Assembly: GCA_958435945.1 (NCBI GenBank)
Contig: CAUBIC010000002.1
Location: 1-64,000 of the forward strand
Origin: an uncultured Collinsella sp.
GTDB taxonomy: Bacteria > Actinomycetota > Coriobacteriia > Coriobacteriales > Coriobacteriaceae
DNA: 64,000 nt
Direction of reading: 5' to 3'
Positions within the stretch are counted from its first letter, which is position 1, and the number at the start of each line of letters is the position of its first letter. The notes under the pieces were generated by a model that ran no database searches, was not told the DNA's origin, and saw nothing but the letters and a program-made list of their open reading frames with translations. Shown here piece by piece: positions 8,383 through 17,034 of the stretch. The translations under genes were made by a program, and so were the position numbers.

Positions 8383-9012
8383 ATGCACGAACGCAAGGGT
8401 TTCTGGGACAAGAATGCCAGTCGGTACGACCGCTTCACGCGAAAGGACCGGGCGGCGTATCAGAAGATGTATGAGCTGATCAGGCCGGTGGTGAAAGAAA
8501 AAACCGTACTGGAGGTTGCCACCGGCACGGGGCTTATCGCAAAGAGCATCGTGAATGCGGCGGCGCACATCGAGGCTACGGACGCTTCTGCAAAGATGAT
8601 CCTTGAAGCAAAGCGGGACAATCAATCCGCAAAGCTGCACTTTTCCGTACAAGATATGTTCCGCCTGCCCTATGCACAGAAGTCCTTCGAAGTGGTGATC
8701 GCGTCCAATGCGCTTCACATAGTGCCGCATCCGGAAAAGGCGCTGCAAGAAATCAGGCGCGTACTGAAGGACGGCGGCGTGCTCATCGCGCCAACCTTCA
8801 CCCACGCGGGGAACTCGGTTTCCGGCAAGGCAAAAGCCTTTTTCATGAGTATGGCGGGATTCCCCCTCTACAGCAGGTGGACAAGCGAGGAATACTTACG
8901 TTTTCTGCGTCAAAACGGCTGGGCGGTGCAGAAAAGCGCGGTGCTGAAGGCCTCGTTCCCGTTGACCTATGCGGAATGCACGAAATCGGAGGGGCCAGAT
9001 GTCGTTCTTTGA
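8383..9012 (+). CDS. class I SAM-dependent methyltransferase
   Basis: The 209-residue protein has the Rossmann methyltransferase motifs: motif I TVLEVATGTGLIAKS, acidic motif II IEATDASAKM, motif III FEVVIASNALHIV and the post-motif RRVLKDGGVLIAPTFTH. The ATG at 8383 follows GGGGGCGACAG and is preferred over a TTG 15 nt upstream. It resembles small UbiE-like methyltransferases common in clostridial and coriobacterial accessory islands. Its end overlaps a second, truncated methyltransferase start. Substrate unknown. Confidence 0.82.
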   Translation: MHERKGFWDKNASRYDRFTRKDRAAYQKMYELIRPVVKEKTVLEVATGTGLIAKSIVNAAAHIEATDASAKMILEAKRDNQSAKLHFSVQDMFRLPYAQKSFEVVIASNALHIVPHPEKALQEIRRVLKDGGVLIAPTFTHAGNSVSGKAKAFFMSMAGFPLYSRWTSEEYLRFLRQNGWAVQKSAVLKASFPLTYAECTKSEGPDVVL

Positions 9013-9420
9013 AAACACCCGCAAGCCCGTGGGCCTCGGCGGGAAACTTATGGTTGCCATGATGAATCTGGGCCACAGCCCTGTGGCGCGGTGGGGACTT
9101 CGATTTCTACGACTTGCGCCAAATGCCAAGGTGCTGGATTGCGGCTGTGGCGGCGGGGCGAACATAAAACGGCTGCTGGAAAAATGCCCGCATGGCGTCG
9201 TCAAGGGCATCGACTATTCGCCCGTCAGCGTGGAGAAGGCTAGAAAGCTCAACCGAACTGCAATTCAGGAGGGGCATTGCGCCGTTCTGCAAGGCAGTGT
9301 GGCGGATATGGTATTTGAGGACGTCATGCGGGCATTTTTGCATCCATCCTGCACATGGCAATAGGCATGACGGTCATAGCGGCTGTGCTGGCGGCAATTG
9401 TGACAGTTGTTATTCACTGA
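8999..9420 (+). pseudogene. truncated methyltransferase joined to a membrane-protein tail
   Basis: ATG 8999 follows GGAGGGGCCAG and opens a second class I methyltransferase (MSFFENTRKPVGLGGKLMVA, then KVLDCGCGGGANIKRLLE as motif I). Similarity ends near 9310. The frame stops at 9364. From about 9327 to the TGA at 9418 a different frame reads FASILHMAIGMTVIAAVLAA, then IVTVVIH*, a hydrophobic helix typical of the last segment of a transporter. A deletion has fused the heads and tails of two unrelated genes. Confidence 0.65.
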
Positions 9421-9431
9421 GGAAGAAACCT

Positions 9432-10262
9432 ATGAAATGTAAAATTGAGAAAAACACCGTTCAGGAGACGCTGATCCTCCCGCTGTATTCCCGGAAGCTG
9501 TGTACGGAGCTGTACCCGAACCTTTATAGGGATGAAACAGCGGTTCGTCTGCTCGACCAAATCGACTACGACTTTTCAGAGGCAGAGAAAAACTCCCGTA
9601 GCCTGATGCAGCGCTTTGGTGCGCTGGAGGTGGCCACACGGCAGAGTGATCTTGCTTTCGAGGTGCGGGATTACCTGAAAGGCCACCCCAATGCGGCGGT
9701 GGTCAATCTGGGCTGCGGGCTGGACAACACCGGCAGAACCTGCGACAACGGTAGATGCAAGATCTACAATCTGGACTTCCCGGATGTGATCGCCTTGCGG
9801 CAGCAGCTACTGCCCGCCGGGGATCGAGAACAAAATATCCCCTGCGACCTGAAAGACACCGCATGGTTTAGCAAAATCGATGCCTCCGGCGGGGCGGTGT
9901 TCTTTGCCTCCGGGGTGTTCTATTACTTTCTGACCCAGCAGGTCCGGGAACTGGTGCGGGGGATGGCGGGCGCTTTCCCCGGCAGTGTGCTGGTCTTTGA
10001 TGCTGCCAATCGAACGGCGGTAAAGATGATCGCAAAAACATGGCTTAAAACTGCAAAAATCAAGGATGTGGGGGCATATTTTGCGGTTTCGGATGCCGCC
10101 AAGGAAATCGGCACGTGGGACAGCCGTCTGCAGGTCACAAGTCGCGGCTATATGCTGGGCTACAACGATTTGAGGGACCCTTCCGTCAGCGGCTTTTTCC
10201 GGTTTCTCGCAAGGGTCGGTGACAACGGGATGAAAATGCAAATCGTGAAAATAAGATTCTAA
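9432..10262 (+). CDS. leucine carboxyl methyltransferase-family protein
   Basis: The 276-residue protein starts at the ATG after GAGGAAGAAACCT. The segment AAVVNLGCGLDNTGRTCDNG is the SAM-binding motif of the LCMT/tetracenomycin C-methyltransferase family, and IYNLDFPDVIALRQQLLP supplies the acidic ribose-binding residue. Later FFASGVFYYFLTQQVRELV completes the fold. Such proteins methylate small-molecule or antibiotic carboxyl and hydroxyl groups; the substrate here is unknown. It stands downstream of two other methyltransferase genes in a lower-GC region, consistent with lateral acquisition. Confidence 0.78.
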   Translation: MKCKIEKNTVQETLILPLYSRKLCTELYPNLYRDETAVRLLDQIDYDFSEAEKNSRSLMQRFGALEVATRQSDLAFEVRDYLKGHPNAAVVNLGCGLDNTGRTCDNGRCKIYNLDFPDVIALRQQLLPAGDREQNIPCDLKDTAWFSKIDASGGAVFFASGVFYYFLTQQVRELVRGMAGAFPGSVLVFDAANRTAVKMIAKTWLKTAKIKDVGAYFAVSDAAKEIGTWDSRLQVTSRGYMLGYNDLRDPSVSGFFRFLARVGDNGMKMQIVKIRF

Positions 10263-10416
10263 GAGACAAAAACGAAGCGCGCTCACTTTGACGTTGAAGA
10301 AGACGGCTTTTACGACGCATATTGGGCGTGCAAGGACACACATACAGCAGCGGACACGGATTCGATTGAAACCGTGCCCGCTATCTTATGCTATATTATT
10401 TTTTCGAACGTCTGTT

Positions 10417-10503
10417 CTATTCCCACTCGATAACAAGATCCGCAGGTAGAAGTGTAGTCCAGTTATTTGCACCACAAATTAACAGGCGTTTCTTCAACTG
10501 AAT
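10417..10503 (-). pseudogene. C-terminal gene remnant ending ADLVIEWE
   Basis: A 28-codon minus-strand fragment between stops ends LLPADLVIEWE*, echoing the remnant at 8144-8212. There is no start codon or ribosome site. From 10263 to 10416 there is only a second start-less fragment on the plus strand (reading RAHFDVEEDGFYDAYWACKD, to about 10343). I do not recognise either one. Confidence 0.3.
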
Positions 10504-10555
10504 TTAGTCCTCATTTGGTCCCCACGCATAAAACGGAAAGGCCGATTCAAGATCT

Positions 10556-11056
10556 TTAATCAACTGGATCGTCCTTTGGTGGGCATTTGACCCAACGATA
10601 TTTCTCATCGTCAAGGCGCGCGGCCAACTCATGGCGATCTCTATAGCGCAATGCTATAGGTTTAGGGAAAAGATCATCTTTTACGGAAGCAATCAACTCG
10701 TGAGGCGCATTGTTGTCTATCAGCGAAATCATTGCAAGGACATATCCGCTATAAAGACCGTCCACATAACCCGTTTGGTGCAAATTTTCAATAAGTAAAT
10801 CATTTGGCAAGCCGCCATATCCACTTGGCAGTAAGCCTTCTTCTACGAGCTGAGAAGACCATAGGGAGATGATCTCATCCTCGTCTTTCTTGCTAAGTTT
10901 TCCTAGAATATCATCAATATCGATGCCCTGAACTTTATCGTTAAGGTATGCGAACAAGATCCGAATGAGGGTCTTGGCCATCGAAGACAACTCGCGATTG
11001 ATTTCTTTCTTTACCTCACTAGCGACTCCTTCGCCCAATTATGTTTCTTTATTCAT
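10556..11056 (-). pseudogene. unknown protein, interrupted at codon 6 by a stop
   Basis: A frame starting at ATG 11056, with AAAGGAT just upstream, reads MNKET, then TAA, then stays open for 160 residues (LGEGVASEVKKEINRELSSM and onward) to the stop at 10556. The stop sits between a good start signal and an intact body, so one base change has probably broken the gene. Restart at the TTG directly after the stop, or at an ATG 20 codons in, cannot be excluded. The product is hydrophilic, helical and unrecognised. It follows the type III restriction gene and may have been an accessory of that island. Confidence 0.55.
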
Positions 11057-11312
11057 ATCCTTTACCCTTCCTAGCGGCATGTCCCGAAGCAATATGCTCC
11101 GACTCGTCAACAAAGGAAGCACTTGCTAAGCAAACGCATACCCCCTCTTAAAACGCTCGTCGAAGGGGCAGAAATCGCTATAAAAATAGCCGTCAATAAG
11201 CTGTGAACCGTTCGGTTGACGTATCGACCGCCTTGATTCCTCGTTTTTCTCCTTTGTTGTTTTGTGTAGCCCTAAACTGAGCACACTTCGGAGTCGGTAT
11301 CCAATCAATCTT

Positions 11313-14222
11313 CTATTGGTAGTCGTTTGCATACGAACTATAGAAGAGCGCCTTGCAATCGACATCGCTGTAGCCCGTAACGGCATCCTGCACATCGGCG
11401 CGCAAGAGGTTAAGCACCTTGTATACGCCCCCTCCCATGTCCCCAACGAAAAGCACCTGCTTAAACACGTCGGGATACTCACGTAGATAGGCAACGTAAC
11501 CCCTGAGCTTGGCAAGCGTGTCACTGAGGAAATCTCCGTGCGGGTCGACGATCGACGGTTTGATTGTCCCGTCGCCGTCCTTCACGAAGAAAAGGAAGTC
11601 TGGATGCAGGGCTTTGCGTCCCACCGAAGACATGTACGGAATCGAAAACGCCTTGGCAGACATGCTGCCCGACGGATTGCGGTAGAAGGCAACCGTGCGA
11701 TTCTTTGCCAATTCGTTCCTAACGATATAGTCTTCCGCCGGGTTCAGGTCAAGCGGGCAGAGGCCGTCCTCTTTCTGCACGATATGGCACGGATACTTAG
11801 CGAAGTCATCCGACGTGCTGGCAGACGTGGGCCACTCTATCTTTGTGAGGCGCTTGCCTTCGGTTTCACGGGCCAGCTCGTCGTAACGCTGCTTTGCCGA
11901 GTCGTTAAGGTAGTCATAATCGCCAGATCCATCGACCTTATCGAAGTATTCCTTTCGGCATTGAGCCGCCCAGCCCTCGAGCGCATCAACGATAGCCCGC
12001 GTGCGCACCGCCGCGGCAAGGCGCAGGTCGCACTCGGGGCACCCAAGCTCCTTGAAGTTGACGCGACGATACTCATTCGCAAACTCCTTAGTGAAATGCA
12101 TGTCGGCGTCGCGGGCGGCCTTTCTGAGGCCCTCGGCGTCCGTGCGGGCTTCCTCCTGCTCCTGGTCCTCAGTCTCGTTGAGCTTGTCGAGCGTGATCTT
12201 GACGGTCTCGGCAACCTCTACGTCGTGTTTGGCTTCGCGGTACTCGTCCTCGTTAGCAACGATGTATCCCTTGAGCTTCTGGACGAACTGTTTTTTCACG
12301 TCGGCCGCGGCATTGACATCGAGGCCAGTCTCGACAAGCAGAGTCGCCGTCTTAACCAGGCTCTGAAATTCGTTTCTAGCCTTCTTCGGAATGCGCTGGA
12401 CGGGGATGGAATCGAAGGCTGCGCGGATGCCCTGCCACTCCTGATGCGTGAAAGACTGCTCGCGTTTGGTGGGCGGTTTGGGCTTTGCCATGGGCACGGG
12501 TTTTACGACCGAGACGGGCTGGGTCGGCTCGGTCTGTGTGGAACTTGGCTCAGGTGTTGCAGGTTGCTGCGGGGCAGACGCTGCAACGTAGTTGCCCGTT
12601 GCGGGCCGAGGCGCCAGCTCCGCTCCTAGCGCCGGGACGTCGACGGGCCTGGCCGCCGAGGCAAGCGAGGGCTGCGTTCCCTGCATGTCCAACGGCTCCT
12701 GAATCGCGATGCCGGCAAGCGGCGCCTGGTAGCCGGGTTGTGTCTGCCGCGCCGCCTCGATGGCCTTCTCGTTCTCCTCGTACGCCCTGAGCTCCTGTTG
12801 GTAGTCGGCTTCGGACTTGGGCGCAGCCGCCGTGATAGTCACGGGGTTGAGAACGATGTTCTGCTTGCCAATGGAGCTCTCGCCCATGTCGTCCTTGCGG
12901 CCCATGAGGTAGTCGACCACGTCCTGAGTGCTCTCGGGATTGAACTGGGGCAGGTAGCAGGCGACGGAGTTCAAAAGATCATCGGATTCGATGCGCCGCG
13001 CAAGTGGAGTGCGTACCATACGTCCCACGAGCTGTGCGATATAGGTCGAGTCCGAACGCCTGCGCTGCGAGAAGATGACCTCCGCTCGCGGGCAGTCCCA
13101 TCCGTTGGAGACAGCCTCCTTGGCGAAGAGCACGCGAATGCGCGAGGTGTCCTGAACGAACTCGGGCTCGACATAGGGAATGAGGTATTTTCCCGCCGCG
13201 ATGTCCTTATGCTCGCCGAAGACGTTGGCGAACGACATCGCCTCGGAAAGGCCGGGGACCAGGCCCGTGATCTGGTCGCACATCTCAGCCAGGGCCGAGT
13301 TGCTCACGTTGTCCGCCGCTTGGATGAGCAGCAGCGGGTTGACGGGACTCTCGCCCTCACGGGCACAGTACTCGCCCCACTCGCGGCAGGCCAGGGCATA
13401 GCGCTCGCACGCCATAGTGAGGTACTGGTGCTCGACTGGGTCGTCCTTCTCTGGCACGCGCAACTCGATGATGTCCTTGAGCAGACCTGACTCCTGGACC
13501 TCGCGAGGGGTCACAGCGACCTTTGGCATACGCACGCGATCGGCGCGCTGGTCCATGGCCGCCTCGAACCTCTGCGGCGTGGCAGAGACCCCGACGACGA
13601 TGGGCATCGCTGCACGGCCGTCGAACCCATCAATGAGGCTGGCGTAGATCGTCGCGGTGCCGCGCTCGCTCGAGGCATTGGCCCCCAGACCGCGATGGGC
13701 CTCGTCTATGAACAGATAGAGGTTACGCTCCGGGTCCCTGATGGTGCGGTCAAGGATGTCCCAGAACACGCGGCCGGAGTTGGCCTCACTGCCCTTGGTG
13801 AGAAGGCCGTTCTTACTGAGTAGGTCCTTGCTGAGGAAATAGACGTGGCGCGGCTCGAGAATGTCGTGCGCGGCTCCGAAGTCGTTGGTAATTGTGACCA
13901 GGTGGCGCCTGTCAAGGATGCTGTCTGCTAGCTTGTCCGCCACGTTTGAGAAACGCACGCTCGTCTGCTCGTTCAGGCTCGGGGAATCCGAGAGCCAAAG
14001 AACGACGGCATTCTCGTCGGGCATGAGGCTCAGATCGTCGTCCCCGAAGAAGAGCGCTTCGATCGTCGCTGCGCACATGACCGTCTTGCCCGACCCCGTG
14101 GGAGATGCGAGGCATATCGAGGACAGCTCGCCGTCCTGCTCGTAGCGTCGGCGCATCGACTGCAACTTGTTCGCCAGGGTCGCGACCGCACCGGCTTGGA
14201 AATCCTTAAGTTCGACTCTCAT
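11313..14222 (-). CDS. res: type III restriction enzyme, Res subunit
   Basis: The 969-residue protein starts at ATG 14222, 2 nt after the mod stop. An N-terminal superfamily 2 helicase core shows Walker A SPTGSGKT (residues 40-47), DEAH in LFIDEAHRGLG and a SAT motif VVGVSATPQR. A Pro/Gln/Thr-rich linker (about residues 550-620) precedes a C-terminal nuclease region (HPDFLFFVKDG, then IVDPHGDFLSD) consistent with the PD-(D/E)xK endonuclease of Res proteins. It needs ATP and the Mod partner for cleavage. No frameshift was seen. Confidence 0.88.
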   Translation of the reverse strand: MRVELKDFQAGAVATLANKLQSMRRRYEQDGELSSICLASPTGSGKTVMCAATIEALFFGDDDLSLMPDENAVVLWLSDSPSLNEQTSVRFSNVADKLADSILDRRHLVTITNDFGAAHDILEPRHVYFLSKDLLSKNGLLTKGSEANSGRVFWDILDRTIRDPERNLYLFIDEAHRGLGANASSERGTATIYASLIDGFDGRAAMPIVVGVSATPQRFEAAMDQRADRVRMPKVAVTPREVQESGLLKDIIELRVPEKDDPVEHQYLTMACERYALACREWGEYCAREGESPVNPLLLIQAADNVSNSALAEMCDQITGLVPGLSEAMSFANVFGEHKDIAAGKYLIPYVEPEFVQDTSRIRVLFAKEAVSNGWDCPRAEVIFSQRRRSDSTYIAQLVGRMVRTPLARRIESDDLLNSVACYLPQFNPESTQDVVDYLMGRKDDMGESSIGKQNIVLNPVTITAAAPKSEADYQQELRAYEENEKAIEAARQTQPGYQAPLAGIAIQEPLDMQGTQPSLASAARPVDVPALGAELAPRPATGNYVAASAPQQPATPEPSSTQTEPTQPVSVVKPVPMAKPKPPTKREQSFTHQEWQGIRAAFDSIPVQRIPKKARNEFQSLVKTATLLVETGLDVNAAADVKKQFVQKLKGYIVANEDEYREAKHDVEVAETVKITLDKLNETEDQEQEEARTDAEGLRKAARDADMHFTKEFANEYRRVNFKELGCPECDLRLAAAVRTRAIVDALEGWAAQCRKEYFDKVDGSGDYDYLNDSAKQRYDELARETEGKRLTKIEWPTSASTSDDFAKYPCHIVQKEDGLCPLDLNPAEDYIVRNELAKNRTVAFYRNPSGSMSAKAFSIPYMSSVGRKALHPDFLFFVKDGDGTIKPSIVDPHGDFLSDTLAKLRGYVAYLREYPDVFKQVLFVGDMGGGVYKVLNLLRADVQDAVTGYSDVDCKALFYSSYANDYQ

Positions 14223-14224
14223 GT

Positions 14225-16378
14225 TTACCTCACCGCATCCTCGGCGGCAATCTTGAACGATTGCAGGTAGTTCTCGTACAGGCGGACGACGTCGAGCCCA
14301 GGCAGTTGTGCCTTGACGGAGGCGTATCGAGCCGTGTCGTCCGTGATCACATAAGCACACCCTATGCTGGCATTCTGCTTGACGGCGTCTATGAAAGCGC
14401 CGACCGAAGCAAAGTCGAAAAGGACGGCGTAGGCGTCGGCCATGGCAAAGCCCGGCTGCTCGTGCTTGATGATGCTGCCACGCGAACCAGCGCGCAGCCA
14501 GAGCAGGGGCGCGATCTCCTCGAAGGCCACGCCCAGCTCGACGGCGTCTGGGTCTGCGTAGGTGAGGTCAAAGAAGACGGCGTTTTCCTCGAAGCCGTCG
14601 GCCATGGGAAACTCGTCGGTGAACTTGTAGTCACCCTTGATGGGATCGCCCTCGGGCGTCTTGCCCGTGATGGCCGCCGTGACGCGAGGCTTGGTAACGT
14701 ACTGGCAGATACCCAGTGCCTCCCACTTGGGATCGCCTTTACGAAGACCTTGCTTCAAAAGCCCCTTACTCTCCTCATCAGACACTTCATTGTTGGTAAT
14801 ACAGACGCACTTGCGCTGACCGCCGTCTTGATGGTTGAGACGCATGACAGCATGCGCTGTTGTGCCCGATCCAGAGAAGAAATCCACTATGAGCGCATTG
14901 GGCTTACTCGCAATGAAGAAGCGCAGCGTGTCTTCTACTGCATAGAGAGACTTGGGGTAAGAGAAGTTTCTGCCAATAAGGGATTGGATTAGGCCCGTTC
15001 CGTATTCCGTGGCATTGTGCGAGGCGATTTTCCACTGCGTCGGAGCAATTGCCATGTTTGACGACTCTTCAGTTTCAGCTATGAGGGAACCATCCTCGGC
15101 TCTGCCGAGAACCTTGTAGAAGCCGCTGGTTACCTTTGCATACTCGCCGTCTGGCAAGTAATTAACCACATACCCATAGTTGGTTTTTGAGCCAAGCTTT
15201 ACGCGCCCCTGCTCAATTCGTGAACGCAGCTCGGATGGGCCGACCTGCCAGCACCCTTCGCTTCCGTCGCGGCGCAAAGGCAGAATTTGTACAAGCCCAT
15301 CGATGTCAGCACCTGCATGTTGCTCTGCGGGCAGCACCTCACCGACCTGTGCGATCATATGCTTCTCAGGATCGGCGAAGATGGGGTAGTAAAGCCCGGG
15401 TCGCTCATGTCGATGGGAATGGGATCCTCGACGCATCATGGATGTCCAGCCAAGCTTCACCGCGCCTTTTTTCTTGCCAGCAGAAGCTTTTGCTGATGAT
15501 GCGGACCACTCGTCACTTAGCTGAAGCTTCACCGGCGATGAATCGCCCACCATTACAAAGAATAGGTATTCATCGGCCCGCCTAAATCCGTTTTTCTGCG
15601 CTACGCCCTTGGGGTTGATTACGCTAGAGACCATCTGAATGGTTGCACTGGGGAATAGCTGCTCGAGCAGTAAGCCAAGTCTCAAATATTCCTTCTCATC
15701 TATTGTAACGATGAGAACAGATTCCTCGGGATTGAGCAGTTGCTTCGCCAGCTTGAGGCGGCGCTCCATGAAGGCGAGCCACTTGGAGTGGCGATAGGCG
15801 TCGGAGCCGTCGACGTAATCGTTGTTGTATTTCCAGTCGCGGGCGCCAGTGTTATAGGGCGGGTCAATATATATGCAGTCCACTTTGCCTGCATAGGCAA
15901 AGGCCAAGGTTTCAAGAGCATGGTAGTTTTCGCCGTTAATGACTACTTGATAGGGCTTATCGCCACCGCGCTCGACACGCCCAGCCTCTTCGAGGCCAGC
16001 ATAAATCGGCTGGTCATACTCAGCAACAGGCACGACATCGTCGACAGCAACGGAGCGGGGCTCACATTCGTTTTCGTCATATGAGGGCGATTGATATGGC
16101 TTTAGATCAGCAACCCCCCCCCGAACGGCATTTACAAACCAAAGCAGTTGGGAGTTAGAGTCCTCTTTTTTACCACGCTCGGGAAGCACCTGTACGATAT
16201 CGCCCTCCATGATGGGTTTGCCATAAAGGCGAAGTCGTTCCGGGCGGTTGTGTTCAAATACAAGCCCAAACTGGCGCTGCGCCGCAAAGGCGCGGATGTC
16301 GGCAGCGAGCTGACGATCGCCCAGCTTGACAGCACGATCAACAAGGTTCTGAACGACTGCTTGCGCCGTCTGAGACAT
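14225..16378 (-). CDS. mod: type III DNA methyltransferase, Mod subunit
   Basis: The 717-residue protein has the beta-class order of amino-methyltransferase motifs: catalytic DPPY at 172-175 (CIYIDPPYNTGARDWKYNND) before the SAM-binding FFSGSGTTAHAV near residue 500. The region between is the likely target-recognition domain. The start ATG 16378 overlaps the stop of the small upstream gene (TGATG) and follows GGGGGAG. It supplies specificity and methylates one strand of an asymmetric site. The site cannot be predicted from sequence alone. Confidence 0.9.
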   Translation of the reverse strand: MSQTAQAVVQNLVDRAVKLGDRQLAADIRAFAAQRQFGLVFEHNRPERLRLYGKPIMEGDIVQVLPERGKKEDSNSQLLWFVNAVRGGVADLKPYQSPSYDENECEPRSVAVDDVVPVAEYDQPIYAGLEEAGRVERGGDKPYQVVINGENYHALETLAFAYAGKVDCIYIDPPYNTGARDWKYNNDYVDGSDAYRHSKWLAFMERRLKLAKQLLNPEESVLIVTIDEKEYLRLGLLLEQLFPSATIQMVSSVINPKGVAQKNGFRRADEYLFFVMVGDSSPVKLQLSDEWSASSAKASAGKKKGAVKLGWTSMMRRGSHSHRHERPGLYYPIFADPEKHMIAQVGEVLPAEQHAGADIDGLVQILPLRRDGSEGCWQVGPSELRSRIEQGRVKLGSKTNYGYVVNYLPDGEYAKVTSGFYKVLGRAEDGSLIAETEESSNMAIAPTQWKIASHNATEYGTGLIQSLIGRNFSYPKSLYAVEDTLRFFIASKPNALIVDFFSGSGTTAHAVMRLNHQDGGQRKCVCITNNEVSDEESKGLLKQGLRKGDPKWEALGICQYVTKPRVTAAITGKTPEGDPIKGDYKFTDEFPMADGFEENAVFFDLTYADPDAVELGVAFEEIAPLLWLRAGSRGSIIKHEQPGFAMADAYAVLFDFASVGAFIDAVKQNASIGCAYVITDDTARYASVKAQLPGLDVVRLYENYLQSFKIAAEDAVR

Positions 16379-16545
16379 CACTTCTCCCCCTTGCACTTCT
16401 CGTCAATCCATTCGCGCAGGACTTTAGCCACCGTCTTATCCTGGCGCGCGGCATAGGACTTAAGAGCCCGCTTATCCTCGCGGGTTATCGAGAGCGTGAA
16501 CTTATCCAGCTCCCTCTCGGTATGAACAGCCTGATCTTCCTCCAT
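16378..16545 (-). CDS. small ribbon-helix-helix-like protein upstream of mod
   Basis: This 55-residue gene starts at ATG 16545 after CGGAGGGGCGACC. Its stop overlaps the mod start by one base (TGATG), so translation is coupled. The sequence (LDKFTLSITREDKRALKSYA, then ARQDKTVAKVLREWIDEK) fits an Arc/CopG ribbon-helix-helix fold: a beta strand with alternating residues, then two helices. It likely represses the restriction-modification operon by binding the repeated palindromic site at 16610-16631. That role is inference. Confidence 0.7.
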   Translation of the reverse strand: MEEDQAVHTERELDKFTLSITREDKRALKSYAARQDKTVAKVLREWIDEKCKGEK

Positions 16546-16595
16546 GGTCGCCCCTCCGAATTGACCTGTTCTACGTTCCTTAATTGGCCGAAATC

Positions 16596-16631
16596 ATTTT
16601 ACTTCAGAATACGTAATTACGTAATTACGTA
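16596..16631 (-). promoter_or_regulatory. promoter with repeated palindromic operator for the type III R-M operon
   Basis: On the minus strand, -35 TTACGT (16619-16624), a 17-bp spacer and -10 TAAAAT (16596-16601) precede the small RHH gene. The -35 lies within a run of overlapping ACGTAATT palindromes (16610-16631), a typical layout for cooperative ribbon-helix-helix autorepression. Confidence 0.55.
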
Positions 16632-16984
16632 GGCTAATATGAGCCATGCAGCACTCAATCACTAGTCAGTATTCGTTGACGAGTCGTTGGGGATAACGAA
16701 TATATCGAGGTAGACAGCCGTTTTTACCGTCTCTGAGTACCAGCAAATCGATACTCAAAACGTCGTGAGTACATTTTGAGTACCAGTCCAAGCGGCCTCT
16801 TGCGGGCGGACGCAATCTGCCAGTCAGCATTAATTAGAAATAAATTGATGGCGTTGCTTCGGTAATTGAAAGCACTTTAAAACATACCAGCAAACAATAA
16901 TCCCAGCTAAACAGCTTGAGAGATTGCGTGGCTGGTTTGCATGTACCACATACACCACAATGCACAAGCACCCATGGCACGCAA
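16632..16984. other. intergenic region, probable decayed coding or repeat sequence
   Basis: No intact gene is seen. A start-less minus-strand frame of about 40 codons ends at a TGA at 16666-16668 and reads WYSKCTHDVLSIDLLVLRDG followed by KNGCLPRYIRYP. GAGTACCAG occurs twice (about 16735 and 16778). The stretch looks like a dispersed repeat or gene remnant rather than regulatory DNA. Confidence 0.3.
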
Positions 16985-17020
16985 ATAAAAAACGAGGGAG
17001 GCCGTATCCGACCTCCCTCG
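16985..17020 (-). terminator. rho-independent terminator of guaA
   Basis: A 9-bp perfect stem (CGAGGGAGG at 16993-17001 with CCTCCCTCG at 17012-17020) is followed on the minus strand by TTTTTTAT. It lies 15 nt past the guaA stop. Confidence 0.85.
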
Positions 17021-17034
17021 CAAAGGGCTATTTA

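Noticed and set aside
11126..11254. 42-codon minus-strand frame after res
   Set aside because: GTG start without a good ribosome site and no recognised motif; kept as unexplained spacer.
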